The notes under the pieces: generated by a model
What the model was told of the DNA's origin: nothing
The model's input: only the letters and a program-made list of their open reading frames with translations
Database searches by the model: none
Position numbers and translations under genes: made by a program
From: Negativibacillus sp.
GTDB taxonomy: Bacteria; Bacillota; Clostridia; Oscillospirales; Ruminococcaceae
Reading direction: 5' to 3'
Assembly: GCA_020024325.1 (NCBI GenBank)
Contig: JAHHTY010000030.1
Coordinates: 1-26,202 of the forward strand
Length of the DNA: 26,202 nt
Shown: one piece after another, positions 1-8,853 of the stretch
Layout: each line of letters opens with the position of its first letter
How positions within the stretch are numbered: the first letter of the stretch is position 1

Positions 1-7
1 GAATATA

Positions 8-49
8 TGTATAATAAAAACAGGGATTGAATCCTTTATAGCTGTTTTT
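8..49 (+). promoter_or_regulatory. Candidate -10 box and leader hairpin of the ABC importer operon
   Basis: A perfect TATAAT lies at 10-15; its -35 would fall outside the window. Just after it, AAAAACAG (16-23) can pair with CTGTTTTT (42-49) over an 18-base loop, which would place a weak, U-rich hairpin at the start of the transcript. Alternatively 16-50 is the tail of a terminator from a gene to the left. The promoter reading is preferred because no other promoter is visible before the lipoprotein gene. Confidence 0.4.
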
Positions 50-79
50 TGTTAAGGACAACAAGAAAGGAAGAAAATA

Positions 80-1696
80 ATGAAAAAAAAATTATCATTT
101 CTGCTTGCTATGGTAATGGCATTTACCTTTGCAGCCTGTGGTGCTTCTAATGAAGAAAACACCGACCAGCCAGTACAGAAAACAGAAGAAAGCACAGACA
201 AAAAAGAAAATTCTACTGCAAAATCACCGGACAATGATCTGGTTGTAGCAATGCAGGCAGATGCAACACATCTGGATCCACATGTATCCGGAAACGGTGT
301 TTCCAACACAGTTACAAGCACAATGTATGAATCCCTGATTACTTTTGACAGCAATTCTAAGATTATCCCAATGCTTGCAAAAGAGTGGAAAGTATCTGAA
401 GATGGTATGAGCTACACCTTCATTTTGAATGAAGGAATTAAATTCCATGATGGTGAGCCTTTCAATGCAGAAGCTGTTATCGCAAACTGGGAACGTGGTA
501 AAGAAGATTCTACTTTAAGAGTTGCTGCACAGACAAAACAGTGGGATACCGCAGTTGCAGACAGCGAATATCAGCTGACTATCACCCTGAAAGAACCAAA
601 CAACACTTTCCTGAATAAATTGACACAGATTAGAATCATCAGCCCAAAAGCAATTAAAGAACTGGGTAAAGATGGTTTAGCTAAAGCATCCGCAGGTACA
701 GGTCCTTTCGTCTTCTCCGAACGTGTAGATGGCGGTTACACCAAAATGGTTCGTAACGAAAACTACTGGAGAGAAGGTCCTAAAGTTGATACCCTGACCT
801 TTAAAGTAGTTCCGGAAGACGGCGCTCGTATCGCTATGCTTAAAACAGGCGAAGCTGACCTCATCAGCCCAGTACCACCTGTACAGGTTGAAAAAATTTC
901 CGGCGACCCAAGTATTGTTATTGAAAACAATAAAGGTATCACCTACCGTTATGTAACCCTGAACAAAAACTATACTCTTCCAGATGGAAGAAAACCACTG
1001 GACGATGTAAGAGTTCGTCAGGCTATGAACTATGCTTTCGATAACGAAGCATTCTGTAAAGTAGTTTTCCAGGGTTATGCTGTAAAACCAACCTCTATTT
1101 TCTCTGATTCCATCATGTACTATGCAGAACAGACCCCATATGATAAAGACCTGGAAAAAGCAAAATCCCTGATGAAAGAAGCAGGATTTGAAGAAGGATT
1201 CCCGGTTAATGTTTGGGTAGATAACACTACATTGGAAACCCAGGGTGCAGAATTCTTAAAACAGCAGTTGGCAGAGATCAACATTGACGTAAACGTTATG
1301 CCAATGGAATCCACCACCATTGCTGATATGACCAGCCTGCCAGAAGATCAAACAGAGGTTCAGATGTGGTATGTAAACTGGAGCTCCGGTTCTTACGAAG
1401 CAGACGGTTCTATGAGAAACATTCTGCATACTGAAAAATTCCCACAGGCAGGTTACAATACTGCTTTCTACAGCAATCCAGAATTTGACAAACTGTTGGA
1501 TGATGCACTGAAATCAACTGATTCTGCAGAAATTGCTGAACTGTACAAACAGGCACAGTCTATCGTATGGGAAGAATGCCCATGGATCTTCCTGGCTAAC
1601 GATAACTCCATCTTGGCACAGAAATCCTATGTTAAAGGTGTTGTTTACAAAGCAGGCGGCGATTTTGTACTGACTAATGTGGAGTTGGAACAGTAA
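80..1696 (+). CDS. ABC transporter substrate-binding lipoprotein, family 5 (dipeptide/oligopeptide/glutathione type)
   Basis: This 538-residue protein is the extracellular ligand-binding component of a peptide-type ABC importer. Residues 1-20 are a lipoprotein signal: KKK, a hydrophobic core and the lipobox F-A-A-C with the lipidated cysteine at position 20. A charged, low-complexity linker follows (about 24-50), as is usual for Gram-positive binding proteins tethered to the membrane. The mature part has the features of the SBP_bac_5 family, including the early HLDPH segment, FHDGEPFNAEAV, GTGPF near 236-240 and the YW / PKVDTLTFKVVPEDGARIAML block. The length is normal for the family. A purine-rich AGAAAGGAAG ribosome site precedes the ATG. 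It is the first gene of a five-gene operon with permeases and ATPases. The exact ligand (dipeptide, oligopeptide or glutathione) cannot be read from the sequence; some segments resemble GsiB as much as DppA. Confidence 0.93.
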   Translation: MKKKLSFLLAMVMAFTFAACGASNEENTDQPVQKTEESTDKKENSTAKSPDNDLVVAMQADATHLDPHVSGNGVSNTVTSTMYESLITFDSNSKIIPMLAKEWKVSEDGMSYTFILNEGIKFHDGEPFNAEAVIANWERGKEDSTLRVAAQTKQWDTAVADSEYQLTITLKEPNNTFLNKLTQIRIISPKAIKELGKDGLAKASAGTGPFVFSERVDGGYTKMVRNENYWREGPKVDTLTFKVVPEDGARIAMLKTGEADLISPVPPVQVEKISGDPSIVIENNKGITYRYVTLNKNYTLPDGRKPLDDVRVRQAMNYAFDNEAFCKVVFQGYAVKPTSIFSDSIMYYAEQTPYDKDLEKAKSLMKEAGFEEGFPVNVWVDNTTLETQGAEFLKQQLAEINIDVNVMPMESTTIADMTSLPEDQTEVQMWYVNWSSGSYEADGSMRNILHTEKFPQAGYNTAFYSNPEFDKLLDDALKSTDSAEIAELYKQAQSIVWEECPWIFLANDNSILAQKSYVKGVVYKAGGDFVLTNVELEQ

Positions 1697-1732
1697 TATT
1701 CAGTTATTAAATTACAACATTTAATAATGAAA

Positions 1733-1767
1733 AGGAAAGGAGTAGTAATTTTTGCTACTCCTTTCTT
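1733..1767 (+). terminator. Hairpin between binding-protein and permease genes (leaky terminator or mRNA-stabilising stem)
   Basis: AAAGGAGTAG (1736-1745) pairs perfectly with CTACTCCTTT (1755-1764), extended by G1735-C1765 and weaker pairs. The stem is followed by only a short, interrupted T-run (TTCTTAGGG). Such a stem after the binding-protein gene typically protects or ends part of the message, so that the binding protein is made in excess over the membrane parts. It also contains a GGAG sequence that is locked in the stem. Confidence 0.6.
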
Positions 1768-1788
1768 AGGGTAAAAGGGGGAAATTCT

Positions 1789-2709
1789 ATGGGTCGTTAT
1801 TTCGTCAAGCGTATATTGGAAACCATTCCATTGATGTTGGTTATTTCCGTTTTTGTTTTTATGTTTATTCATTTGATTCCGGGAGACCCAGCAAGAACTT
1901 TGGCTGGATTGGATGCCGAGGAATATGAAGTACAGGCAATCCGAGAAGAGTATGGATTGGATAAACCAATCGTACAACAGTATGTTGACTACATGGCAAA
2001 ACTGTTCCGTGGAGACATGGGCAGAAGTATGAAATCCAGTACACCAGTTACCGGATTGATTTTTGACAGAATGCAAAATACACTGAAACTGGTTGTTGCC
2101 GGCATTGCGTGGGCGCCGGTTTTGGGTATTTTTATCGGTGTAATGGCGGCAATTAAGCATGGTAAGTTATTTGACCATATTAGTATGCTTATAGCCATCA
2201 CCGGCTTATCCGCTCCGGGCTTTTGGCTGGGCTTAATGGGAATTCAGATTTTCTCCGTTCAGCTTGGCTGGTTGCCTTCGGGTGGACTAGATACATGGAA
2301 AGGCTATATACTCCCATCATTTACAATGGGCTGTGGTATTATGGCTGTTTTAGCAAGATATTCTCGTTCCTCCATGATGGAAACTCTCAGGGAAGACTAT
2401 GTTCGTACAGCCAGAGCAAAAGGACAGAGAGAGTCTGTGGTTATGTTTGCTCATGCTTTTAGAAACTCTCTTATTCAGGTTGTTACTATTTTAGGTCTTC
2501 AGATTGGCGGCTTGCTGTCCGGTTCTGTTTTGACCGAAACAGTATTCTCAATTCCGGGTATGGGTAGATTGCTGGTAGACTCTATTGCCTTCCGTGACTA
2601 TCCTGTTGTTCAGGGATTATTGATGCTGTTCGCTCTCCAGTATGTGTTGATTAACTTGGTAGTTGACCTGCTGTATGGCGTAATTAACCCTAAGATTCGA
2701 TTCGATTAA
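1789..2709 (+). CDS. dppB: Peptide-type ABC transporter permease, DppB/OppB family
   Basis: This 306-residue polytopic membrane protein is one half of the transmembrane channel of the importer. It starts with the typical MGRYFVKRILETIPLM: a short basic N-terminus leading into transmembrane segment 1 (about 10-28), then the conserved HLIPGDPAR. The large loop with the GLDKPIVQQY segment is followed by further membrane helices and the cytoplasmic EAA-type coupling loop around 195-225 (REDYVRTARAKGQRE), which contacts the ATPases. The C-terminus ends with the family-typical YGVINPKIRFD. A GGGGG ribosome site lies about 8 bases before the ATG. The gap to dppC is 31 bases, so the two are in one transcript. 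The dpp name stands for family only; the substrate is not proven. Confidence 0.93.
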   Translation: MGRYFVKRILETIPLMLVISVFVFMFIHLIPGDPARTLAGLDAEEYEVQAIREEYGLDKPIVQQYVDYMAKLFRGDMGRSMKSSTPVTGLIFDRMQNTLKLVVAGIAWAPVLGIFIGVMAAIKHGKLFDHISMLIAITGLSAPGFWLGLMGIQIFSVQLGWLPSGGLDTWKGYILPSFTMGCGIMAVLARYSRSSMMETLREDYVRTARAKGQRESVVMFAHAFRNSLIQVVTILGLQIGGLLSGSVLTETVFSIPGMGRLLVDSIAFRDYPVVQGLLMLFALQYVLINLVVDLLYGVINPKIRFD

Positions 2710-2740
2710 TCATCACAGATAAAAGGAGGTATCACGTTTT

Positions 2741-3658
2741 ATGGCTGATATTCGAGAGAAAGAACAGACTAACGCTGCGTTTGACCAAAATTATATTGAT
2801 GAAACCATCAAGGCAGATCAAAGCAGCAAAGCAAAACAATTTGTCAAGAAGTTTTTAAAAAGAAAAACTGCCGTTATTGGCTTAATTATTATTTTATTGC
2901 TGATTGTCATTGCAATTATCGGTCCTTCTTTGGCACCATATGACTATACTGCATATGACTATGACCATGTTTTGGAGGGTCCAACCGCTGCACATATTTT
3001 CGGTACAGACGTTTACGGCAGAGATATTTTTAGCCGTATGTTGGTTGGTACAAGACTTACCTTGGGTGTTTCCTTGTCTGCGGTAGTGATTGGTGCTGCA
3101 ATAGGAAGCGTTTTAGGACTTTTGGCAGGCTACTATGGTGGCGTGCTGGAAATGCTTGTTATGAGAAGTTCAGATATTCTGTTTAGCTTCCCTGACATTC
3201 TTTTGGCAATTGCAATTGTGGCAATTTTAGGCCCTGGTATTATTAACGTATTGATTGCGGTTATGGTCTTTACAATCCCGAGCTTTGCACGAATTATGCG
3301 AAGCGCAACATTGGCTGTAAAAGGTTCTTTGTATGTTGAAGTAGCACAGAGTTTAGGTTGTAAAGACAGCCGACTGTTATTTGTACACATCTTCCCGGGT
3401 ACAATTCAGTCCTTGATTGTAAACTTTACTATGAGAATTGGTTCCGCTATCATGGCAGCAGCATCTTTGAGCTTTCTGGGTTTTGGCGCAAATGTCAGCG
3501 AACCGGAATGGGGTGCAATGCTTTCTGTAGGAAGAAGCTATATTGGTATTGCTTCTCACATGGTATACTTCCCAGGTTTGGTTATCTTTATCACTGTACT
3601 GGCATTCAACCTGTTCGGTGATGGCCTGAGAGATACTCTTGATCCAAAGATTAAGTAA
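2741..3658 (+). CDS. dppC: Peptide-type ABC transporter permease, DppC/OppC family
   Basis: This 305-residue protein is the second permease subunit. An about 30-residue acidic, soluble N-terminal tail (DIREKEQTNAAFDQNYIDE) precedes a basic patch KKFLKRKTAVIG and transmembrane helix 1 (about 45-65). The conserved HIFGTDVYGRDIFSRMLVGTRLTL segment (about 85-108) is diagnostic of the DppC/OppC family. The EAA coupling loop lies near 195-225 (EVAQSLGCKDSRLLFVHI), and the SFLGFG motif and the terminal GDGLRDTLDPK are both present. It has a textbook AAAGGAGGT ribosome site. It sits between dppB and dppD in the same orientation with short gaps (31 and 27 bases), which supports a DppB-DppC heterodimer. 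Nothing looks truncated. Confidence 0.93.
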   Translation: MADIREKEQTNAAFDQNYIDETIKADQSSKAKQFVKKFLKRKTAVIGLIIILLLIVIAIIGPSLAPYDYTAYDYDHVLEGPTAAHIFGTDVYGRDIFSRMLVGTRLTLGVSLSAVVIGAAIGSVLGLLAGYYGGVLEMLVMRSSDILFSFPDILLAIAIVAILGPGIINVLIAVMVFTIPSFARIMRSATLAVKGSLYVEVAQSLGCKDSRLLFVHIFPGTIQSLIVNFTMRIGSAIMAAASLSFLGFGANVSEPEWGAMLSVGRSYIGIASHMVYFPGLVIFITVLAFNLFGDGLRDTLDPKIK

Positions 3659-3685
3659 AAGCGAGAACAGGGAAAGGAGTATACT

Positions 3686-4678
3686 ATGTTACAGGAAAAA
3701 CTATTAAGCGTTAAAAATCTGCGTACCGAATTTTTCCAGAACAAAACCACCAGTGTTACAGCAATTAACGATATCAGCTTTGATATTAACAAAGGTGAGA
3801 TTTTGGGTCTGGTTGGAGAATCCGGCTGTGGTAAGAGCGTAACCTCTTTATCTATTATGGGATTACTGAACTTTACTTCCGGTAAAGTAACCAACGGTGA
3901 AATCTTGTTTGATGGGCAGGATTTGAGAACAATTGACGAAAAAACCATGCGCTCTATCCGTGGCGGTAAATTGAGCATGATTTTCCAGGAACCAATGAGC
4001 AGCTTGAACCCTGCAATGAGAATTGACAAGCAGATGATTGAAGGTATCAGACTGCATACAAATTTATCTAAAAAAGAAGCTTTGGAAAGATCTGCAAACA
4101 TGCTAAAACAGGTTGGTATTCCTGACCCACAGCGTGTTTTGAAAAACTATCCTCATCAGCTTTCCGGTGGTATGAGCCAGCGTGTTATGATTGCAATGGC
4201 AATGAGCTGTAACCCACAATTGTTGATTGCAGATGAACCTACCACTGCGCTGGACGTTACTATTCAGGCACAGATTCTGGAATTGATGAAAAAAATCCAG
4301 AAAGAAGAGGGCATGAGCATTCTGATGATTACACATGACTTGGGTGTTGTTGCCGAGATGTGTACCAGAGTTATTGTTATGTATGCAGGTGAGATTATGG
4401 AAGAGGCTCCGGTAGATATTCTGTTTAATAATCCAACTCATCCATATACAAAAGGTTTGATTGCTTCTGTTCCAAAACTTGGCTCCGGCGTTAAAGTTTT
4501 GCCGAGTATCCCGGGAAGTGTTCCGGATTTATCCATGCTTCCGGAGGGATGCCGTTTTGCACCACGATGCAAATATGCAACTGAAAGATGCCATAAAGAA
4601 CAGCCGGATTTATTCAGCGTAAGCTCAAATCAAAAATGCAGATGTTGGCTGGCAAAAGAAGGAAAGGAGGAGAAGTAA
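3686..4678 (+). CDS. dppD: Peptide-type ABC transporter ATP-binding protein, DppD/OppD family
   Basis: This 330-residue cytoplasmic ATPase is one of two that drive the importer. Visible motifs are Walker A GESGCGKS (44-51), a Q-loop in [12 protein letters not shown], the signature LSGGMSQR (about 158-165), Walker [13 protein letters not shown] (about 179-190) and the switch histidine in ITHDLGV. After about residue 260 comes the OppD/DppD-type C-terminal extension with HPYTKGL and a cysteine-rich tail (GCRFAPRC, then further cysteines in ERC and KCRC). In some family members this region binds an iron-sulfur cluster; I infer that this is possible here. The stop codon is directly followed by the ATG of dppF, and the dppF ribosome site GGAGG lies inside the dppD 3' end, so the two ATPases are probably translationally coupled for equal amounts. 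Confidence 0.94.
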   Translation: MLQEKLLSVKNLRTEFFQNKTTSVTAINDISFDINKGEILGLVGESGCGKSVTSLSIMGLLNFTSGKVTNGEILFDGQDLRTIDEKTMRSIRGGKLSMIFQEPMSSLNPAMRIDKQMIEGIRLHTNLSKKEALERSANMLKQVGIPDPQRVLKNYPHQLSGGMSQRVMIAMAMSCNPQLLIADEPTTALDVTIQAQILELMKKIQKEEGMSILMITHDLGVVAEMCTRVIVMYAGEIMEEAPVDILFNNPTHPYTKGLIASVPKLGSGVKVLPSIPGSVPDLSMLPEGCRFAPRCKYATERCHKEQPDLFSVSSNQKCRCWLAKEGKEEK

Positions 4679-5641
4679 ATGGAACCAATTGTTTCTGTAA
4701 AAAATGTAACAAAGACCTTTACAGTAGGGAAAACCCTTTTTGGAAGACCAAACAAAGTTGTACATGCTGTAAATAATGTTAGCTTTGATATTTACAAAGG
4801 CGAAACCTTCTCGGTAGTAGGTGAGTCTGGTTGCGGTAAAAGTACAACCGGTCGTTTGATTAACCATCTTCTGATTCCAGACAGCGGTGAAATTTGGTTT
4901 GAAGGGAAAGATATCAGCAAACTTTCTCAAAATGAAATGCGTCCCTTGAGAAAAGATATGCAGATGATTTTCCAGGACCCGGCAGGAAGCTTAAACCCTC
5001 GTATGAGAGTTGAGGATTTGGTGGAGGAACCATTGCTGATTCACACCAATATGTCCAAAGCGGAACGCAGCAAGGTGGCACATGAACTGCTGGAAATTGT
5101 AGGTTTAAGTTCTAAACATGCAAAGCGTTATCCACATGAATTTTCGGGTGGTCAAAAACAGCGTATCGGCATTGCAAGAGCTTTGACAGTAAAACCGAAG
5201 CTGATTATTGCAGACGAACCGATTTCTGCATTGGACGTTTCCATTCAGGCACAGGTATTGAATCTACTGCACGACTTGCAGGAAAGATTTGATCTGACAT
5301 ATATGTTTATTTCTCACGACCTTTCTGTTGTAGAGATGATCTCTGATAGAATTGCTGTAATGTATTTGGGTTCTGTTGTTGAAACAGCACCAAAAACTGT
5401 ACTTTACAAAAATCCATCACATCCATATACACAGGCATTGTTGTCCGCAGTTCCGATTCCGGACCCAGGTCATCAAAAAGAAAGAATTATTTTGGAAGGT
5501 GATATTCCAAGCACCATCAACCTGCCTAAAGGTTGTCCGTTTGCAGCAAGATGTAAGATGTGCAAACCGGAATGTTTGGAAAATAAACCGGTTCAGAAAG
5601 AGATTGAGCCAGGACATTTTGTTGCCTGCCATCTGTTCTAA
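4679..5641 (+). CDS. dppF: Peptide-type ABC transporter ATP-binding protein, DppF/OppF family
   Basis: This 320-residue ATPase is the partner of DppD. It shows Walker [10 protein letters not shown] (48-56), Q-loop MIFQDPAGSLNPRM, signature FSGGQKQR (about 155-162), Walker B LIIADEPISALD (about 175-186) and switch histidine in ISHDLSVV. The C-terminal oligopeptide-transporter extension contains HPYTQALL and a cysteine-rich end (GCPFAARCKMCKPEC). It starts immediately after the dppD stop without any gap. It is the last gene of the operon; a strong terminator begins 17 bases after its stop. All catalytic motifs are intact, so a working ATPase is expected. Confidence 0.94.
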   Translation: MEPIVSVKNVTKTFTVGKTLFGRPNKVVHAVNNVSFDIYKGETFSVVGESGCGKSTTGRLINHLLIPDSGEIWFEGKDISKLSQNEMRPLRKDMQMIFQDPAGSLNPRMRVEDLVEEPLLIHTNMSKAERSKVAHELLEIVGLSSKHAKRYPHEFSGGQKQRIGIARALTVKPKLIIADEPISALDVSIQAQVLNLLHDLQERFDLTYMFISHDLSVVEMISDRIAVMYLGSVVETAPKTVLYKNPSHPYTQALLSAVPIPDPGHQKERIILEGDIPSTINLPKGCPFAARCKMCKPECLENKPVQKEIEPGHFVACHLF

Positions 5642-5657
5642 TCTTAGTTTTACAAAT

Positions 5658-5711
5658 AAAAGAACTATCATCTGTAATTTACAGATGATAGTTCTTTTTT
5701 GTTTTTTTTTA
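5658..5711 (+). terminator. Intrinsic terminator of the ABC importer operon
   Basis: A long perfect stem, AAGAACTATCATCTGTAA against TTTACAGATGATAGTTCTT, is followed by TTTTTTG and a further run of nine T. It closes the five-gene operon 17 bases after the dppF stop. Confidence 0.93.
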
Positions 5712-6115
5712 AAATAGACTTAATAGATTGAACAGTACAAAATTTTTAGGGTGATGCAAAATATTAAAGAAAGCAAGGTGAGTTTATAAGATTATTCCGG
5801 TTTTAATGTTGATTATATTTTGACTGCGGAATTGATATGCTAACATTAAGCTAAAAGGTGATTATAAAGCTTTCTGAAACTTTTGTTAATCTAAAATTGC
5901 GGCTCAGCGGTAAATTTTATACTAAGGGCATTTCTGATTTCCTGATGTATCCGCTGCACTTAAATATTGGTGTAAGGAAAGCCTTTTTTTCTATGTTTTT
6001 TTATACAAAGATGCCCTTTGATGTAGAACAATAAACCTACATCAAAGGGCATTTTTAATAATTTTTTATCGGCTCTGATTAGGGGTCATTTGATAAAAAC
6101 TTTAATTAGAACAGG
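5712..6115. other. 404-base gene-free interval between convergent operons
   Basis: No reading frame with a credible ribosome site is seen on either strand. The stretch holds several complementary segments on the + strand: ATTCCG with CGGAAT and TTAATGTT with AACATTAA (crossing each other, around 5795-5855), CAGCGG with CCGCTG (around 5905-5956), and TTTCCT with AGGAAA just before a run of seven T near 5981-5990. AAGGGCAT near 5925-5932 is complementary to the 5' arm of the terminator at 6011-6052. This could be a small structured RNA, the remains of a decayed gene or only AT-rich filler. I cannot assign it to a known RNA family. Confidence 0.35.
6011..6056 (+). terminator. Strong hairpin terminator between convergent genes
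   Basis: ATGCCCTTTGATGTAG (6011-6026) pairs perfectly with CTACATCAAAGGGCAT (6037-6052) over a 10-base loop. The T-run (TTTTT) is on the + strand side. On the - strand, the stem is followed only by CTTTGTATAA, so it is a poorer terminator for the M81 peptidase gene that ends 60 bases away, though it may still serve it. The importer operon already has its own terminator about 300 bases upstream. Confidence 0.75.
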
Positions 6116-7615
6116 TTAGTTTTTTGCAACGAGATTTGCTTTCGGGTCATATGCAAAATCAGTGTCCAGAGGGAAGATAGGGCGAGGAACTTTAGTGTAA
6201 TTTAAAGTTTTTAAATCCTCGTTGGTGCTTCCTTTAGAAAGTGCCATAATACTTCTTTTTGCAACGGCATCTTGCTGTTCGGTAAGATATCCCAACTTGC
6301 AGACAACAATGTCAGCATCTTTTGCCTCTCTGCCTAAATCGGAGAAGATCTCAGGTGTGGTATAGCCAACATGTGCCTGAGCAAGAACGATGTCAACACC
6401 ACAAGAGCTGAACAGAGCAAGGTCACAAGGAATAGAGGTTTTATCCCATTTTTCGATGTAAGCTTTTACAGTTCCGGTAGCAGTGATTGGTTGTGTGGTT
6501 TTGCTGTCAAATTTTGCACCAAAAGTCAGGGTGATTTCTTGACCTACTTTACCTTTGCAGGCTTTAGTAGCTTCCGGATCATAGATACCGCCATACAGAA
6601 CAGGGGTTTTGAGTAGGGAGGTACGACTGTCGTCCATAATCTTTTTGAGGAATCCGGTACAGTCGGAAGAGGAACCGGCAGTCGGGTTATCTCCGGAATC
6701 GGACAGATAAATTGGCAGAGCATGTCCGTTTTGAATTGCATCGAAAGCAACGTTTAAGGTTTCTTCTTCAGAATAGGTTTCGGTCTGGAAGCAGAATTCA
6801 TCAACTTTGCTCCAAATCAGTTCAGCAAGGCGAAGCGCTTCTTTATCGGCAAGTTCCTGGCTGTCGGCAACGATGTAAACAGCAACAGAGCTGTCCTCAT
6901 TGTCTGCCCACGGAAAGCCCATCAAGTAAGAAGCTGCCATGATACCATCTTTGGTTTCGGTTCGTCTTAACTCCTCTATCAGGCTCTTCATTGGTTCCAC
7001 AGTGGTGGAGGACTGTTCGCCTGCAATCAGGATTGGAACCTTTACCCAAGCTGTGTATGCCTTGAAACCGTCCTCGAGAGCTGCAATGGTCATCTTTGCA
7101 GCATGGACACCGGTTTCGTAACGGTCGGTATGAGGAGCACACTTATAGCCGACAAAACCGTCACAGTTGTTGTGCATTCTTTTGGTCATAGTGGTGTGCA
7201 TATCCAAAGAACTGAACAATGGAATATCAGGGAAGATAGCTCTCAGTTCTTCCAGAAGGTATCCTTCTGCTTCTCCAAGACCTTTTACTCTCATAGAACC
7301 GTGCAGAGCCAGGGTGATGGCATCAATCGGCTTTTTAGCCTGTTCTTCTTTTGCAATGCGAATGATTTCGGCTTTTAAATCCATGTAAAAGTCGTAATCC
7401 ACTTCACCGTTAGGAACAGCGCTTGCGAACAGAGTGGGGACAACTTCGTAACCTTGTTCCAGGAGAGGTTTAATAACACCGGTTACCGGATCGTTTTCTT
7501 TAAAATTGTTAAAAACTTCTTTACCACGGATCACACGGAAATCATTTTTTCCTGCAACAATAGGGTTAAAGGAATTGGACTCGTGCTGCAGACCAGCAAC
7601 TAAAACTCTTTTCAT
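6116..7615 (-). CDS. M81 family metallopeptidase (MlrC / microcystinase C-like)
   Basis: This 499-residue protein belongs to the MlrC family, named after the enzyme that finishes microcystin breakdown by cutting linear peptides. The N-terminal domain (about 1-290) begins with VLVAGLQHESNSF, which is diagnostic of the family; H11 and E12 are in this block. LHGSM (104-108), SLDMH (136-140) and PHTDRYETG (161-169) carry the expected metal-binding Asp and His residues. The C-terminal MlrC_C domain starts near 300 with the conserved DSGDNPTAGSSSD (306-318). The length is as usual for the family. GGAGG lies 7 bases before the ATG. It is 48 bases downstream of ychF on the same strand; a TATAAT overlapping the ychF stop (7663-7668) could be an own promoter. 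It converges with a peptide importer, so a role in degrading imported peptides is a reasonable inference. The physiological substrate is unknown. Confidence 0.9.
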   Translation of the reverse strand: MKRVLVAGLQHESNSFNPIVAGKNDFRVIRGKEVFNNFKENDPVTGVIKPLLEQGYEVVPTLFASAVPNGEVDYDFYMDLKAEIIRIAKEEQAKKPIDAITLALHGSMRVKGLGEAEGYLLEELRAIFPDIPLFSSLDMHTTMTKRMHNNCDGFVGYKCAPHTDRYETGVHAAKMTIAALEDGFKAYTAWVKVPILIAGEQSSTTVEPMKSLIEELRRTETKDGIMAASYLMGFPWADNEDSSVAVYIVADSQELADKEALRLAELIWSKVDEFCFQTETYSEEETLNVAFDAIQNGHALPIYLSDSGDNPTAGSSSDCTGFLKKIMDDSRTSLLKTPVLYGGIYDPEATKACKGKVGQEITLTFGAKFDSKTTQPITATGTVKAYIEKWDKTSIPCDLALFSSCGVDIVLAQAHVGYTTPEIFSDLGREAKDADIVVCKLGYLTEQQDAVAKRSIMALSKGSTNEDLKTLNYTKVPRPIFPLDTDFAYDPKANLVAKN

Positions 7616-7663
7616 ATTTTTCCTCCAAAGCTGATTGATAGGGATTTTTATCTTAAAAGAAGA

Positions 7664-8758
7664 TTATACATTGAAACGGAAAAGAACAACATCACCATCT
7701 TGCATTACATATTCTTTTCCTTCGGAACGGACAAGACCTTTTTCTTTTGCAGCTGCGATTGAACCGTTTGCAATCAAATCTTCATAAGAGATAACTTCTG
7801 CACGAATGAAGCCACGCTCAAAGTCACTGTGGATTTTTCCGGCAGCCTGTGGGGCTTTTGTGCCGCGGGTGATGGTCCATGCACGAACTTCCGGTTTACC
7901 GGCAGTCAGGTAGGAGATTAAACCAAGCAGGTGATAGCCGGCTTTAATCAAACGGTCAAGACCGGACTCGGTTAAACCGATTTCCTCAAGGAACATCAGC
8001 TTATCTTCCATTGACATATCGGAAATTTCTTCTTCCAAACGGGCACAAATCGGAACAACCTCAGAGTTTTCCTCTTTTGCAACTTCCAAAACTTCCTGAT
8101 AGAACGGATTGGAGTCGGTTTTGCCGTTGAAATCATTTTCACTCATATTTGCAACGTAGATAATCGGTTTGTTGGAAAGCAGAGGAATGTCAGACATAAT
8201 GACTTTTTCATCATCGGTGAATTCCATGCTGCGAGCAGATTTACCATCTTCCAGATGTTTTTTAACACGGTTAAGAAGGTCAACTTCTGCAAGATATTTT
8301 TTGTCGCCCTTTGCTGCTTTGGCAGCTTTATCAATGCGGCGATCCAAAATGTCAAGGTCGGAGAAAATCAGCTCCAGATTGATAACTTCAATATCTCTCT
8401 TTGGACCGATGCTTCCTTCGACATGGACAATTTCGCCGTCTTCAAAACAGCGTACAACGTGAACAATAGCATCTACTTCACGAATGTTGGAAAGGAATTT
8501 GTTTCCAAGACCTTCGCCTTTAGAAGCACCTTTTACAAGACCTGCGATGTCAACAAACTCGATGACAGCAGGGGTGATTTTATCCGGGTCATACATCTTT
8601 GCAAGCTCATCCAGACGGTGATCGGGAACAGCGACAGTACCGATGTTTGGTTCAATGGTACAGAATGGATAGTTTGCCGACTGTGCACCGGCATTGGTGA
8701 TAGCGTTAAAGAGGGTACTTTTGCCAACGTTTGGCAACCCCACGATACCTAACTTCAT
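7664..8758 (-). CDS. ychF: Redox-regulated/ribosome-associated ATPase YchF (OLA1 family)
   Basis: This 364-residue Obg-family P-loop protein hydrolyses ATP rather than GTP and associates with ribosomes. It has the P-loop GLPNVGKST (7-15), the G2 segment YPFCTIEPN, the Walker B-type DIAGLV (70-75), and NMSE (204-207) in place of the NKxD guanine motif, which is the hallmark of the ATP-specific YchF branch. The coiled-coil insertion is in the middle and the C-terminal TGS-like domain ends with [16 protein letters not shown] chose the ATG at 8758 rather than an upstream ATG 13 codons earlier, because AAAGGA lies 9 bases before it and the family always starts with M-x-x-G-I-V-G. A good promoter lies at 8825-8853. 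The downstream gene on the same strand is the M81 peptidase. Confidence 0.96.
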   Translation of the reverse strand: MKLGIVGLPNVGKSTLFNAITNAGAQSANYPFCTIEPNIGTVAVPDHRLDELAKMYDPDKITPAVIEFVDIAGLVKGASKGEGLGNKFLSNIREVDAIVHVVRCFEDGEIVHVEGSIGPKRDIEVINLELIFSDLDILDRRIDKAAKAAKGDKKYLAEVDLLNRVKKHLEDGKSARSMEFTDDEKVIMSDIPLLSNKPIIYVANMSENDFNGKTDSNPFYQEVLEVAKEENSEVVPICARLEEEISDMSMEDKLMFLEEIGLTESGLDRLIKAGYHLLGLISYLTAGKPEVRAWTITRGTKAPQAAGKIHSDFERGFIRAEVISYEDLIANGSIAAAKEKGLVRSEGKEYVMQDGDVVLFRFNV

Positions 8759-8824
8759 GTTGATTCGTTCCTTTCTATAATGAAAAAAAACATTCATTTA
8801 ATATAGGTGTGCATACTTATTCCT

Positions 8825-8853
8825 ATTATACCGTTTTGCCTTGAGTTAGGCAA
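8825..8853 (-). promoter_or_regulatory. Promoter of ychF (and probably the M81 peptidase gene)
   Basis: On the - strand, TTGCCT (8853-8848) and a perfect TATAAT (8830-8825) are separated by 17 bases. Transcription would start about 60 bases before the ychF ATG. Confidence 0.75.

Noticed and set aside
8759..8797. An upstream start for ychF (13 more codons)
   Set aside because: The added residues do not match the family start, and the AAAGGA site belongs to the ATG at 8758.
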